This document shows, piece by piece, positions 7,560 through 14,247 of a stretch of DNA of 14,247 nucleotides. The stretch lies in contig JAGZXV010000154.1 in assembly GCA_018378255.1 (NCBI GenBank), forward strand, positions 1-14,247, in the 5' to 3' direction. The notes under the pieces are model-generated. The model had not been told where the DNA came from, did not search any database, and saw nothing but the letters and a program-made list of their open reading frames with translations. Every line of letters begins with the position of its first letter. The first letter of the stretch is position 1. The stretch comes from Clostridiaceae bacterium (GTDB taxonomy: Bacteria; Bacillota; Clostridia; Lachnospirales; Lachnospiraceae). The position numbers and the translations under genes are program-made.

Positions 7560-9440
7560 ATGGGAGAGAACAGGTATCGGGAAACGGCAGAAGAAATTCT
7601 TAAACTCGTGGGAAGAGACAATATCGTTTCTGTAACCCACTGCGCTACCCGGCTGCGTTTTGTGGTGAAGGACAGGAGTCAGATTGACGATAAAGCCATG
7701 GAGGCGGTCAGCCAGGTGAAGGGGGTGTTTTTCACTTCCGGACAATACCAGATTATTCTGGGTACCGGGATTGTAAATAAAGTCTATGAAGAAATATCCA
7801 AAATGGGATTGAACACTTTGACGAAACAGGAACAGGATGAACTTTTAAAAGAACAGCAGAAAGGGATCAAGTACCTGATGCGGGTACTGGCGGATATCTT
7901 TGTGCCGATTATACCGATTATTGCGGCAACTGGTTTATTCCTGGGTTTAAAGGGCTGTATTTTCAATGATAATGTACTCAGTCTGTTTGGAGCCTCTTCA
8001 GCCATGATTCCCCAGTATGTACAGACTTTAGTCAGTGTGCTGACAGAGACAGCCTTTGCGTTTCTTCCGGCAATCATCTGCTGGTCGGCTTTTAGGGTAT
8101 TTGGAGGAACTCCGGTTATCGGTCTTGTCATCGGCCTCATGCTGGTATCTCCCAGCCTTCCCAATGCCTATGCGGTGGCTGATCCAAAAAGCGGAGTCGA
8201 TGCGATTATGGCCTTTGGCGTAATACCGGTAGTAGGGTGCCAGGGCAGTGTGCTGACAGCAATATTAACTGGATTTCTGGGGGCGAAATTGGAAAAAAAG
8301 TTGAGAAAGATAATGCCTGACGTATTAGACCTGATTTTTACCCCATTTCTGGTGATGTTGGTCATGCTTCTCGCAGTGCTTCTGGGCATCGGGCCGGTGA
8401 TGCATATGTTTGAACTGAAATTGGTACATGTGATCGAAGCCTTAATTCATCTTCCCTTTGGTATTGGCGGATTCATCATTGGATTCACCTATCCGCTGGC
8501 CGTCATTACAGGGCTGCATCATACCTACGTCATGATTGAGACCTCTCTGCTGGCCAATACTGGTTTTAACCCGTTGATTACACTGTGCGCCATGTATGGC
8601 TTTGCCAATGTAGGCACTTGTCTGGCTTTCATGGTAAAGACAAAAAAGCAGAGCATTAAGGCTACCAGTATCGGGGCTATGCTGTCACAGTTGTTTGGCA
8701 TCAGCGAACCGGTTTTGTTCGGTATTCAGTTGAGATATAATTTGAAACCGTTATTTGTAATGCTGACCACATCTGGATTGGGCGCCGCCCTGCTTTCCAT
8801 ATTCAGGATTCAGTCCAATTCCTACGGTCTGGCTGTTATTCCTTCCTATCTGATGTACATATATGAAGGCAGGCAGCTGCTGTTTTATCTGCTGGTTTCT
8901 GTTTTTACGGTTGTATGCTGTTTTGTGCTCACCTGTTTGTTTGCAATACCGCAGGAAGTGGTAGAAGCGGAAGAAGAGACTGAACGGCATTCCGGTTTTT
9001 GTGCACCAATATCAGGCCGCTGCATTCCATTAGAAGAAGTAAATGATGAAATGTTTGCTTCCAAGATGCTGGGAGATGGATTCGCCATTGAGCCATCTTC
9101 CGGAACTGTAAAATCGCCTGTGGATGGAACCGTTACGGTGGCTTACCCCACCGGCCATGCCTTTGGAATCCGCACAGAGGATGGGATGGAAATTCTGATC
9201 CATATCGGGATTGACACGGTTGAACTAAAAGGTGATGGATTTAAAACCTGTGTGGAACAAGGACAGAAAATTACCCAGGGCGGCCTGCTGGCTGAAGTGG
9301 ATTTGGAAAAGATTCAAAGAAGCGGCAAAAATCCCATAACCATGGTTTTATTCACCTCAGGGGAGAAAATGGAATACGTAGAGATGGGAGGAACAGAAAA
9401 AGCAGGAAAACCTATGAAATGCATAAAAATTCATGCATAA
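7560..9440 (+). CDS. PTS permease, fused EIIBCA, sucrose/trehalose/glucoside family
   Basis: A 626-residue membrane permease that imports and phosphorylates a sugar using phosphate passed from HPr. Residues 1-90 are EIIB, with phosphorylated Cys28 in THCATRLRF. Residues about 105-470 are the membrane EIIC domain, with many hydrophobic segments, GLHHTY (318-323) and GISEPVLFGI (380-389). Residues about 478-626 are a glucose-type EIIA, with GHAFGI (His533) and the active His548 in LIHIGIDTVEL. The EIIC segment with FLPAIICWSAFRVFGG resembles the sucrose/trehalose branch (WSA motif). Having its own EIIA means that it need not borrow EIIA-Glc. AAAGGAG at 7547-7553 precedes the ATG by 6 bases; only 13 bases separate it from the GH13 gene. 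It is the last gene of the operon. The natural sugar, probably an alpha-linked disaccharide, is inferred from the neighbours. Confidence 0.93.
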   Translation: MGENRYRETAEEILKLVGRDNIVSVTHCATRLRFVVKDRSQIDDKAMEAVSQVKGVFFTSGQYQIILGTGIVNKVYEEISKMGLNTLTKQEQDELLKEQQKGIKYLMRVLADIFVPIIPIIAATGLFLGLKGCIFNDNVLSLFGASSAMIPQYVQTLVSVLTETAFAFLPAIICWSAFRVFGGTPVIGLVIGLMLVSPSLPNAYAVADPKSGVDAIMAFGVIPVVGCQGSVLTAILTGFLGAKLEKKLRKIMPDVLDLIFTPFLVMLVMLLAVLLGIGPVMHMFELKLVHVIEALIHLPFGIGGFIIGFTYPLAVITGLHHTYVMIETSLLANTGFNPLITLCAMYGFANVGTCLAFMVKTKKQSIKATSIGAMLSQLFGISEPVLFGIQLRYNLKPLFVMLTTSGLGAALLSIFRIQSNSYGLAVIPSYLMYIYEGRQLLFYLLVSVFTVVCCFVLTCLFAIPQEVVEAEEETERHSGFCAPISGRCIPLEEVNDEMFASKMLGDGFAIEPSSGTVKSPVDGTVTVAYPTGHAFGIRTEDGMEILIHIGIDTVELKGDGFKTCVEQGQKITQGGLLAEVDLEKIQRSGKNPITMVLFTSGEKMEYVEMGGTEKAGKPMKCIKIHA

Positions 9441-9465
9441 AACAGTGAAAAAACAGAAAACCATG

Positions 9466-9494
9466 TGGAAAATCCAGGAAATATCCGTTATACT
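9466..9494 (+). promoter_or_regulatory. Candidate promoter of the alpha/beta-hydrolase gene
   Basis: TGGAAA (9466-9471), a 17-base spacer and TATACT (9489-9494). The -10 matches five of six bases and the -35 four of six. A second candidate is the perfect TATAAT at 9532-9537, which lacks a good -35. No clear intrinsic terminator was found between the permease stop (9440) and this point, so read-through from the sugar operon is also possible. Confidence 0.45.
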
Positions 9495-9498
9495 AAAT

Positions 9499-9519
9499 AG
9501 TGTTTAAAATTTTAGCACT
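9499..9519. repeat. Imperfect inverted repeat at the predicted start site
   Basis: AGTGTT (9499-9504) pairs with TAGCACT-side bases 9514-9519 (five Watson-Crick pairs and one T-G), and inner A-T pairs continue after one mismatch. It covers the expected start site of the 9466-9494 promoter and could be an operator for a repressor or a weak hairpin. No T-run follows it, so it is not a terminator. A-T-rich composition makes chance possible. Confidence 0.3.
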
Positions 9520-9564
9520 ACAGCTGTTATCTATAATTTTATTAAATGATTCTGGAGGTTTTCT

Positions 9565-10356
9565 ATGGGTGAATGGATAAAATATCCCGGTGATCCCGCT
9601 GTGGGAATTGAGATTTTTCCGGTCAGTGATGCGGCCGGAGCAGTTGTGATCTGTCCGGGAGGCGGGTATCATTTTGTATCGCCGAGAGAGGCCGCGCCGG
9701 TCGCCAAAGCGTGGAATAGGGCGGGATTCAGCGCATTTGTACTTACATATTCCTGTGAAGGAATTCCCTTGGAGAAACGGCCTCTGCACCAGCTCAGCTG
9801 GGCGGTGGCAACAGTACGGAAATTGGCCGGACAGTATGGATTTTCACCGGACCGGGTGATAACCTGCGGTTTCTCAGCGGGAGGACATTTAGCGGGAACT
9901 TTGGGAGTGACCTGGAACAGGCCTGAGTGGTATCCGGAAGGTACTGATTTGGAACTTCACCGCCCGGCAGCCCAAGTGCTTTGCTATCCGGTAATAACGG
10001 CAGGAAAATATGCCCACAGAGGAAGCTTTGATAATCTGGCCGGAACAGACCCGGTTTGCCAGGAAGGCTATTCTCTGGAAAATCTGGTGACGGAACAGAC
10101 GCCGCCTACGTTTTTATGGCATACAATTGCAGATGAGGCAGTTCCGGTGGAGAATACCCTATTATTCTCCAAAAAGCTGCTGGAAAATCATGTGATCCAG
10201 GAGGTGCATCTGTTCCCGTTCGGGGCGCATGGACTTTCACTGGCCACAGAAGAAGTGACACAGGTGGAAAAACAGCGGTATGCTGATCCGCATATAGCGC
10301 AGTGGTTTGGACTTGCAGCGGAATGGGCACTGGAGATATTGGAGAGAAAAGGTTAA
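9565..10356 (+). CDS. Alpha/beta-hydrolase, esterase/deacetylase-like
   Basis: A 263-residue cytoplasmic serine hydrolase of the alpha/beta fold, like bacterial xylan-acetyl or feruloyl esterase-type hydrolases (BD-FAE/Aes-like). An oxyanion-hole loop PGGGY is at 31-35. The nucleophile elbow GFSAGGH gives Ser104. The triad is likely completed by Asp190 in HTIADEAVP and His222 in GAHGLSLA. There is no signal peptide, so it would act on imported esters. Its start has GGAGG at 9554-9558, 6 bases before ATG. It stands alone, 124 bases after the PTS gene, with its own candidate promoter. Proximity to the sugar operon suggests removal of acetyl or other ester groups from imported glycosides, which is inference. 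Exact substrate unknown. Confidence 0.88.
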   Translation: MGEWIKYPGDPAVGIEIFPVSDAAGAVVICPGGGYHFVSPREAAPVAKAWNRAGFSAFVLTYSCEGIPLEKRPLHQLSWAVATVRKLAGQYGFSPDRVITCGFSAGGHLAGTLGVTWNRPEWYPEGTDLELHRPAAQVLCYPVITAGKYAHRGSFDNLAGTDPVCQEGYSLENLVTEQTPPTFLWHTIADEAVPVENTLLFSKKLLENHVIQEVHLFPFGAHGLSLATEEVTQVEKQRYADPHIAQWFGLAAEWALEILERKG

Positions 10357-10403
10357 TAAACTTGCGGTTCCGGTTCATGGTTCCATCCGGGGCATCGCTG
10401 GAT

Positions 10404-10505
10404 CAGAAGTGAAGGGAACTGAAGGGTACCGGGAGCCTGAAACGGGAATTTTTGAAGAAATTTGCGGTTCAGGTTTCCGGTACCCTTCAGTTCCCTTTAC
10501 TTTTG
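10404..10505 (+). repeat. Very long near-perfect hairpin (candidate structured RNA)
   Basis: Bases 10404-10452 pair with 10457-10505: 49 positions, of which 41 are Watson-Crick, 6 are G-U and 2 are mismatches (10442/10467 and 10445/10464). The first 38 pairs are uninterrupted, and the loop is TGAA. All six wobbles are G-U on the + strand; none is A-C. So the + strand transcript folds better than the - strand one. The core contains GGGAACTGAAGGGTACCGG (left arm, 10414-10432). It starts 47 bases after the hydrolase stop and could end or stabilise that mRNA, serve as an RNase III substrate, or be a palindromic mobile repeat. Only four Ts (paired) lie at its 3' foot, so it is not a standard terminator. 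Confidence 0.85.
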
Positions 10506-10523
10506 CCTGTTGAGGGAGATACA

Positions 10524-10550
10524 ATGCAGGCTCCTCCTGCTTTCCTGCAT
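10524..10550 (+). repeat. Small hairpin 3' of the long hairpin
   Basis: ATGCAGG (10524-10530) pairs with CCTGCAT (10544-10550) around a 13-base loop. An alternative pairs GCAGG (10526-10530) with CCTGC (10536-10540). The two are mutually exclusive. No T-run follows. It may belong to the same structured element as the long hairpin. Confidence 0.45.
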
Positions 10551-10641
10551 GACGTTCTGGATTAAAATTAAATTTCTTTCCCACTTTTTAAATGTTGAAA
10601 TGAAAATGTAATTGAATATTAAAATACCGTTCCAACTATTT

Positions 10642-10650
10642 TGCTATAAT
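10642..10650 (+). promoter_or_regulatory. Extended -10 promoter of the lipoprotein operon
   Basis: TGC followed by perfect TATAAT (10645-10650) forms an extended -10 element. No good -35 hexamer stands at the right distance. Transcription would begin near 10657, giving a leader of about 110 bases to the ATG at 10766. The TG motif can compensate for the weak -35. Confidence 0.5.
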
Positions 10651-10765
10651 AATAATAGGAATATGGTTAAGATAATTCATCTCTGCCAATGCGAAGATTA
10701 AGATAGGAAAGTAATAGGAAATGAATTAACTGACAGCATAAAAATAGGGAAGGAGATGTTAGATT

Positions 10766-12343
10766 ATGATGAAAAAGTTGATAAGCTTTGGTTTAGCGGC
10801 CATGATGCTGTTAACCGCATGTTCGTCTGGCCGGTCGTCCAATCAGTCAGCATCATCCCAGCAGATATCCGGTGGCAAAAGTACGGCCGCAGCGGCTGCC
10901 GATGTGCAGGAAACCGCCGTTTCTGAGCCTGAAGAAGACAAAAAAATTGTCGAAAAATACCAGTTCGTTCCGGGCTATGGAATCTGTGAAAAGGGAAATG
11001 CCCCTATTTATGTGATGAGCCCTGAGAATCGCCCGGTTATAAAGGAAGAAAATGCAGAGATTGAGCTTTTGTCGGCAATTTACCAGGATGGGAAAATGCT
11101 GGCAAAGTTCAGGACAAAAGATTACTCTGCAACGGCCATACCTGAGGAAGAAGCGAAAGTCCTGATTGAAAATGAAAAGGAATATTACAGGAAACAGGAG
11201 CTGGGAGAGCCCGTGGAATGGGATGACAGTTATATTACGATTGATGCGGAAAATGGGATTTTAGTGAGGAGCCCGTTTGAACAGCGCAGAAAAGAGGAAG
11301 CCGATAAAAGAAGCGGCCCGGATGAAAAGAGATACAAATGTATTTATGGAGAAGGGATACCAGATGTAGGATATTCTTTTACAAGAGCCACTAATTCCTA
11401 TGATTACGATCATTACTTGGAAAATGGTTATATCTCCACGTTATCTGAATACTGCATTGAGGATAAGGTGTTTGAAGTGCCTGAACCAACAGGAGTTTAT
11501 GAGATTAAGATGCCTGGTTTTACAGGAACTCTGGATTTTGAATTTGTGCCTGCGCTTCAGATTGAAGATTTGGAAACTCTGTCAGGTTATATAAGTCACG
11601 GTGATGCGGGGATTTATGCGCTGGGAAGTTTTAACGGTGACGGACTGGAGATTCAGTATTATACGTATTCCAACGGAAATAACAGAGTGTATCCGGATAT
11701 TGAGCGGTGCGTTTTGGAAAAAGGCGGAAAGACATACGAAAGAATGACCCAGAGTGAATACTGGAGCGGAACTAATTATACACTCGATGGTATTGGAAAA
11801 GGAAGTCAGGGTGACCGGTTATTGTTTCAGGTGCCTGAAGCAGAGCGAGGCGGAGACTTCACGCTGAGGATTCCGCAGGTAAGGCTCACATCCCAGGAAC
11901 TGTCTGAAGTTATGGAAATCGGGATTCCGGAAAATGAAGCTGTTATTGACAAAAAGATCGAGTTCACAGACAGTACCATTATAATCAGTAAGGCGAAACG
12001 CATGGAGGAACCTGTCTTTTACGGCAATATTAACGGAGAAGACGTAAAGAAGCCGGCAGTTTACCTTGCTGTGGAGATTGAAGAAAAAACAGCTGATAAA
12101 CGTTTGATCCAGGTTTTGGGAACAAGGCCGGATACAAAGCACAAAGAGGAAGCCAGCCCATATATGAGCTACATGACTCCGGATTTTGACAGCAGCGGCG
12201 AACCCAAGCCCTATGGCAGGCTCATTGGTTTTTATGCATTTTATGAGGAAGGGGATCAGAAAGTTCAGGTACAGTTCCGGAATCCATCGTATTTGTGGAA
12301 TCAGGAATTTGCTCTGACCGTAGGGGTGACAGAGCAAAATTAA
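10766..12343 (+). CDS. Large lipoprotein of unknown function
   Basis: A 525-residue predicted lipoprotein. The N-terminus has KK, a hydrophobic stretch (5-16) and the lipobox LTAC with lipidated Cys19, so the mature protein would be anchored on the outer face of the membrane. Residues 20-55 are a Ser/Ala/Gln-rich linker. The rest is acidic and rich in Tyr, Gly and alternating hydrophobic residues, which suggests beta-sandwich folds; stretches such as GFTGTLDFEF (254-263) and FTLRIPQVRL look like strands. I recognise no catalytic motif. GGGAAGGAG at 10747-10755 lies 10 bases before this ATG; the next ATG (10769) is also possible. A DUF2812 membrane-protein gene follows after 33 bases, probably in one operon. 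The pair may act together at the cell surface. Function unknown. Confidence 0.85.
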   Translation: MMKKLISFGLAAMMLLTACSSGRSSNQSASSQQISGGKSTAAAAADVQETAVSEPEEDKKIVEKYQFVPGYGICEKGNAPIYVMSPENRPVIKEENAEIELLSAIYQDGKMLAKFRTKDYSATAIPEEEAKVLIENEKEYYRKQELGEPVEWDDSYITIDAENGILVRSPFEQRRKEEADKRSGPDEKRYKCIYGEGIPDVGYSFTRATNSYDYDHYLENGYISTLSEYCIEDKVFEVPEPTGVYEIKMPGFTGTLDFEFVPALQIEDLETLSGYISHGDAGIYALGSFNGDGLEIQYYTYSNGNNRVYPDIERCVLEKGGKTYERMTQSEYWSGTNYTLDGIGKGSQGDRLLFQVPEAERGGDFTLRIPQVRLTSQELSEVMEIGIPENEAVIDKKIEFTDSTIIISKAKRMEEPVFYGNINGEDVKKPAVYLAVEIEEKTADKRLIQVLGTRPDTKHKEEASPYMSYMTPDFDSSGEPKPYGRLIGFYAFYEEGDQKVQVQFRNPSYLWNQEFALTVGVTEQN

Positions 12344-12376
12344 ACGGCTACCGGAGTGGCAGAATGAGAGGCTAAT

Positions 12377-13783
12377 ATGAATGGGTATCATAAATATACA
12401 ATTCCGTGCAGCCTTTTGGATATCCAGAGTCTGGAGCGGTTTTTGGAAATGAAAGCAGAGCAAGGGCATCTGATCCGCGGCTTTTCAAAATGGAGCGGTA
12501 TTGGAAAGTTTGAAAAGGTTCTGGAGGAAAAATATCATATCTGTGTTGACATATACAGAAAAAGACTGGATGAAAAGGATGAAGGAGATCCTGAATTTTT
12601 AGAGTATATAGATGAATGCGGGACAGCTGGTTGGAATTATTCCTGTTTTTATAAAAATCTTGTTATTTTTTACAGCAAAAGGGAAGAACGGCCGGTGGAA
12701 TTAAAGCGGAATCGAATTGCGGCAAAACAATATTTATACGATATTACCCGGCCCGAAGAAAAAAAGGTGCTTTTTCGCCAGGCACTAAATTCGTTCTTAA
12801 TGATTGCCATTTGGTTCATCATATTGATTCTGGGATTCTTGAAAATTGGAAGAAGCCAGGATGTGGACGCGTGGATTTACTGTATGATCTTTCTAACCGG
12901 CTTAGTATTTTCAAGCATTTCGGGTGTTATCGCTAAATATATTCAGAATATGCGGATTGGAAAAGCGCTGGTTACGGGAAAAGAGCAGTTGTTCAGGACG
13001 CCATTTTGGGATGAGGATATGGTGATGGCAATGTCATTGCTGGTAACGGGATTTGCATTGTTTATGTGGGGCCAATGGATATTTGCAGTAAAATCTGCTA
13101 TTTTATCCTCCTGTGCGGTGATCATATCTGCAGCCATATTATTTGCCGGCAGCATCAGATACCGTATGGGCAGAGAGTGGACATTTCCCAGTGCCGTCCG
13201 TGCTTGCTGCATTGCGCCTTTGATTCTGTTGGCAGTATCTGTAGGTACGAATCCGTCCATGGGCAGCTACCGCTTTCAGATCCGGCCGGGAGTCAATTAT
13301 TCCGATCAAGTTAGTCAGGAGGAAGTGGTTGAGGCGCTGGGATTAAGACCGGAGGTATTGGGGTGGAAAGAAACGGACTTTACATTTCTGCATGAGAATA
13401 AAAATCCGTTATGTACTTATGAATACCTGATATATAATGTAGAGGGTTTCCAGCAAAACTTCCAAGACAGCAGAGATTATGAAAAAAGCCTTCGTTATAT
13501 CGGTACAGTATCTGCAAAGCTGAAAAATGGAAAATCTTTAAACAGTTATTTAAGACAGAAGGAAATCAGTCTGAAACGATGCTACCCTATTGAAATTCTG
13601 CCGGAAGTAGATTCTTATATAGAAGAAAGCGGAAAGGTAATGATCCATAGAAAGGAAGACCGGATCATCCTTTTCTTTTTAAATGAATATGATGATAGAA
13701 ATTTTGATGTCATTGATCCGGGGAAATTAGAAATATACCGGGAATCGCTGAGTGATATTTTAAATTATGAAAATTTGAGGTAA
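12377..13783 (+). CDS. DUF2812-type polytopic membrane protein
   Basis: A 468-residue membrane protein. Residues about 1-105 match the DUF2812 pattern: Y-T-P, then LERFLEMKAEQGHLI, a basic/aromatic core, Y-HICVDIY, and AGWNYSCFYKNLVIFYS. Five hydrophobic segments follow at about 138-156, 166-186, 215-237, 239-260 and 272-290. A soluble C-terminal part (about 295-468) follows. If the N-terminal domain is cytoplasmic, five segments put the C-terminal part outside, on the same side as the lipoprotein encoded just upstream. The start has a weak site (GAGAGG, 12366-12371), 5 bases before ATG, and lies 33 bases after the lipoprotein stop. DUF2812 proteins are often found near PadR-type regulators; none is present here. 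Biochemical role unknown; family call from pattern memory. Confidence 0.75.
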   Translation: MNGYHKYTIPCSLLDIQSLERFLEMKAEQGHLIRGFSKWSGIGKFEKVLEEKYHICVDIYRKRLDEKDEGDPEFLEYIDECGTAGWNYSCFYKNLVIFYSKREERPVELKRNRIAAKQYLYDITRPEEKKVLFRQALNSFLMIAIWFIILILGFLKIGRSQDVDAWIYCMIFLTGLVFSSISGVIAKYIQNMRIGKALVTGKEQLFRTPFWDEDMVMAMSLLVTGFALFMWGQWIFAVKSAILSSCAVIISAAILFAGSIRYRMGREWTFPSAVRACCIAPLILLAVSVGTNPSMGSYRFQIRPGVNYSDQVSQEEVVEALGLRPEVLGWKETDFTFLHENKNPLCTYEYLIYNVEGFQQNFQDSRDYEKSLRYIGTVSAKLKNGKSLNSYLRQKEISLKRCYPIEILPEVDSYIEESGKVMIHRKEDRIILFFLNEYDDRNFDVIDPGKLEIYRESLSDILNYENLR

Positions 13784-13803
13784 CAGTTCAGGATGGTGGG
13801 AAA

Positions 13804-13856
13804 ATTGGTGAAGAAAGGCGCGTCAAGCTTGCTTGTAAGTGACTTTCTTCACCAAT
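13804..13856. terminator. Strong hairpin after DUF2812 gene
   Basis: A perfect 14-bp stem joins 13804-13817 (ATTGGTGAAGAAAG) to 13843-13856 (CTTTCTTCACCAAT). The interior of 25 bases contains a smaller dyad around CAAGCTTGCTTG (13824-13835). On the + strand the sequence after it is GCTGCTTTATAG, so the T-tract is poor. It may still protect or define the 3' end of the lipoprotein/DUF2812 mRNA and insulate the rRNA promoters. Confidence 0.5.
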
Positions 13857-13991
13857 GCTGCTTTATAGTCATAAAATAATGATATTTATGGAATAAAAAC
13901 GAAGTTATAGGGGAAAATACACCTATAATATCCCATAAAATGCCGTTTTTGGAGAGTTTTGAAAAGTTTTTAAAATAAATGAAGAAAACGC

Positions 13992-14020
13992 TTGACTTTT
14001 GTCGCCTGTTTTGGTATCCT
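13992..14020 (+). promoter_or_regulatory. rRNA operon promoter P1
   Basis: TTGACT (13992-13997), a 17-base spacer and TATCCT (14015-14020), with TG at 14012-14013 as an extended -10. It is 96 bases upstream of a second promoter of identical spacing. Tandem promoters of this kind are the rule before rRNA operons of Firmicutes. Confidence 0.75.
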
Positions 14021-14050
14021 AATAAACGTGCCTCAGGTAAGAATTTTTCG

Positions 14051-14116
14051 AGAGTAAAAAACAATTTAAAAAAAAGTAAAAAAACTCTTGACAAAAGCTT
14101 AAAGATGAGATACAAT
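14051..14116 (+). promoter_or_regulatory. rRNA operon promoter P2 with A-tract UP element
   Basis: TTGACA (14088-14093), a 17-base spacer and TACAAT (14111-14116): a perfect -35 and five of six in the -10. The preceding 35 bases are almost pure A with phased A-runs, as in UP elements that bind the RNA polymerase alpha subunit. The start would be near 14123, at the edge of a leader hairpin. Confidence 0.85.
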
Positions 14117-14122
14117 AAACGA

Positions 14123-14247
14123 GTTGCTTCTGAAAAAGCAACACAAAAGAACCTTGATAATTAAAGATTGAACAGTATGTAAAACCCTGAAAATTCTAAA
14201 AAAACAGGCCATATCTGATATGCCTGGAGAGTTGAAAGATTCTCAGA
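14123..14247 (+). promoter_or_regulatory. Leader of a ribosomal RNA operon (5' part)
   Basis: The leader begins with a perfect 7-bp hairpin GTTGCTT (14123-14129)/AAGCAAC (14136-14142). AGAACCTTGATAA follows at 14149-14161, a phrase common in rRNA leaders and spacers of Firmicutes. Next is a hairpin at 14205-14226 (CAGG/CCTG with CATAT/ATATG and one bulged C). GAGAG (14227-14231) can meet TTCTC (14240-14244). These would help antitermination and RNase III processing. The window ends before the 16S 5' end. Assignment rests on this pattern together with the tandem promoters. Confidence 0.65.

Larger units (their letters stand above)
10357..10765. other. Gene-free region with structured RNA and a promoter
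   Basis: This 409-base stretch has no convincing gene. It holds a 6-bp stem hairpin at 10385-10403, the long hairpin at 10404-10505, a hairpin at 10524-10550, then A-T-rich DNA with the lipoprotein promoter. TTGCGGTTC occurs twice (10362-10370 and 10462-10470), a short direct repeat linking the left flank and the hairpin. Short open frames across the hairpin on both strands are by-products of its symmetry. Confidence 0.7.
13784..14247. other. Gene-free region with hairpin and rRNA-type promoters
   Basis: After the DUF2812 stop there is no convincing gene up to the window end. The stretch contains the 13804-13856 hairpin, about 130 bases of A-T-rich DNA, two tandem strong promoters and a structured leader. 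The pattern is that of the upstream region of a ribosomal RNA operon; no 16S sequence lies within the window. Confidence 0.75.

Noticed and set aside
5888..9440. Naming the operon treC/treP (trehalose)
   Set aside because: No GntR-type TreR is present, the GH13 enzyme has Ala198 after the nucleophile, and sucrose- and trehalose-type permeases cannot be told apart by eye.
10307..10584. Overlapping open frames on both strands across the long hairpin, with similar peptides
   Set aside because: The similarity follows from the inverted repeat itself. Neither frame has a good ribosome binding site, and the + strand one starts inside the hydrolase gene.
13849..14164. Short open frames on both strands in the region before the rRNA operon
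   Set aside because: They overlap the tandem promoters and the A-tract, have low-complexity Lys/Phe-rich products and no ribosome binding site.
1..14247. CRISPR array, insertion sequence, tRNA or phage genes
   Set aside because: No regularly spaced repeats, transposase motifs, tRNA cloverleaf or phage-like proteins were seen on either strand.

Overview
The window looks like the chromosome of a low- to mid-GC Gram-positive anaerobe of the Clostridia, most likely Lachnospiraceae. The EF-G and EF-Tu proteins, the strong AAGGAGG-type ribosome binding sites, TTGACA/TATAAT promoters, intrinsic terminators and a DUF2812 membrane protein all fit. The genus cannot be fixed from sequence reading alone. 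All recognised genes lie on the + strand.

Layout. (1) 1-3251: the 3' part of fusA (EF-G), a gap holding a hairpin and a consensus promoter, tuf (EF-Tu), then a strong intrinsic terminator. (2) 3298-4986: a promoter and two paralogous RpiR/MurR-type regulators (HTH plus SIS) overlapping by 4 bases (ATGA), closed by an intrinsic terminator. (3) 4971-9440: a three-gene operon of a Cof-type HAD phosphatase, a GH13 alpha-glucosidase and a fused PTS permease EIIBCA of the glucose/glucoside (sucrose/trehalose-like) family. Its promoter overlaps the terminator of the regulator pair, and a TTGTAC-N7-GTACAA inverted repeat lies just upstream. (4) 9466-10356: a monocistronic alpha/beta-hydrolase (esterase/deacetylase-like) with its own candidate promoters. 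(5) 10357-10765: a non-coding stretch with a very long, nearly perfect RNA hairpin (49 paired positions, 2 mismatches, UGAA loop) between two smaller hairpins. (6) 10766-13783: a large lipoprotein of unknown function and a DUF2812 polytopic membrane protein, probably one operon. (7) 13784-14247: a perfect 14-bp-stem hairpin, then two tandem strong promoters with A-tracts and a structured leader typical of a ribosomal RNA operon; the 16S gene itself would begin beyond the right edge.

How the genes fit together. Region 3 reads as uptake and breakdown of an alpha-glucoside. The permease imports and phosphorylates a disaccharide, the GH13 enzyme cleaves the alpha-linkage, and the HAD enzyme may remove phosphate from the disaccharide or from a sugar phosphate. 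The paired RpiR regulators, whose SIS domains usually bind sugar phosphates, probably sense an intermediate and act at the divergent-like palindrome before the operon. An Ala directly after the GH13 nucleophile favours an alpha-1,4 (maltose-like) substrate over isomaltose or trehalose phosphate. The most unusual items are the long hairpin with a strand-biased G-U pattern, the terminator/promoter overlap, the translationally coupled regulator pair and the lipoprotein/DUF2812 pair. None amounts to proof of a new system.
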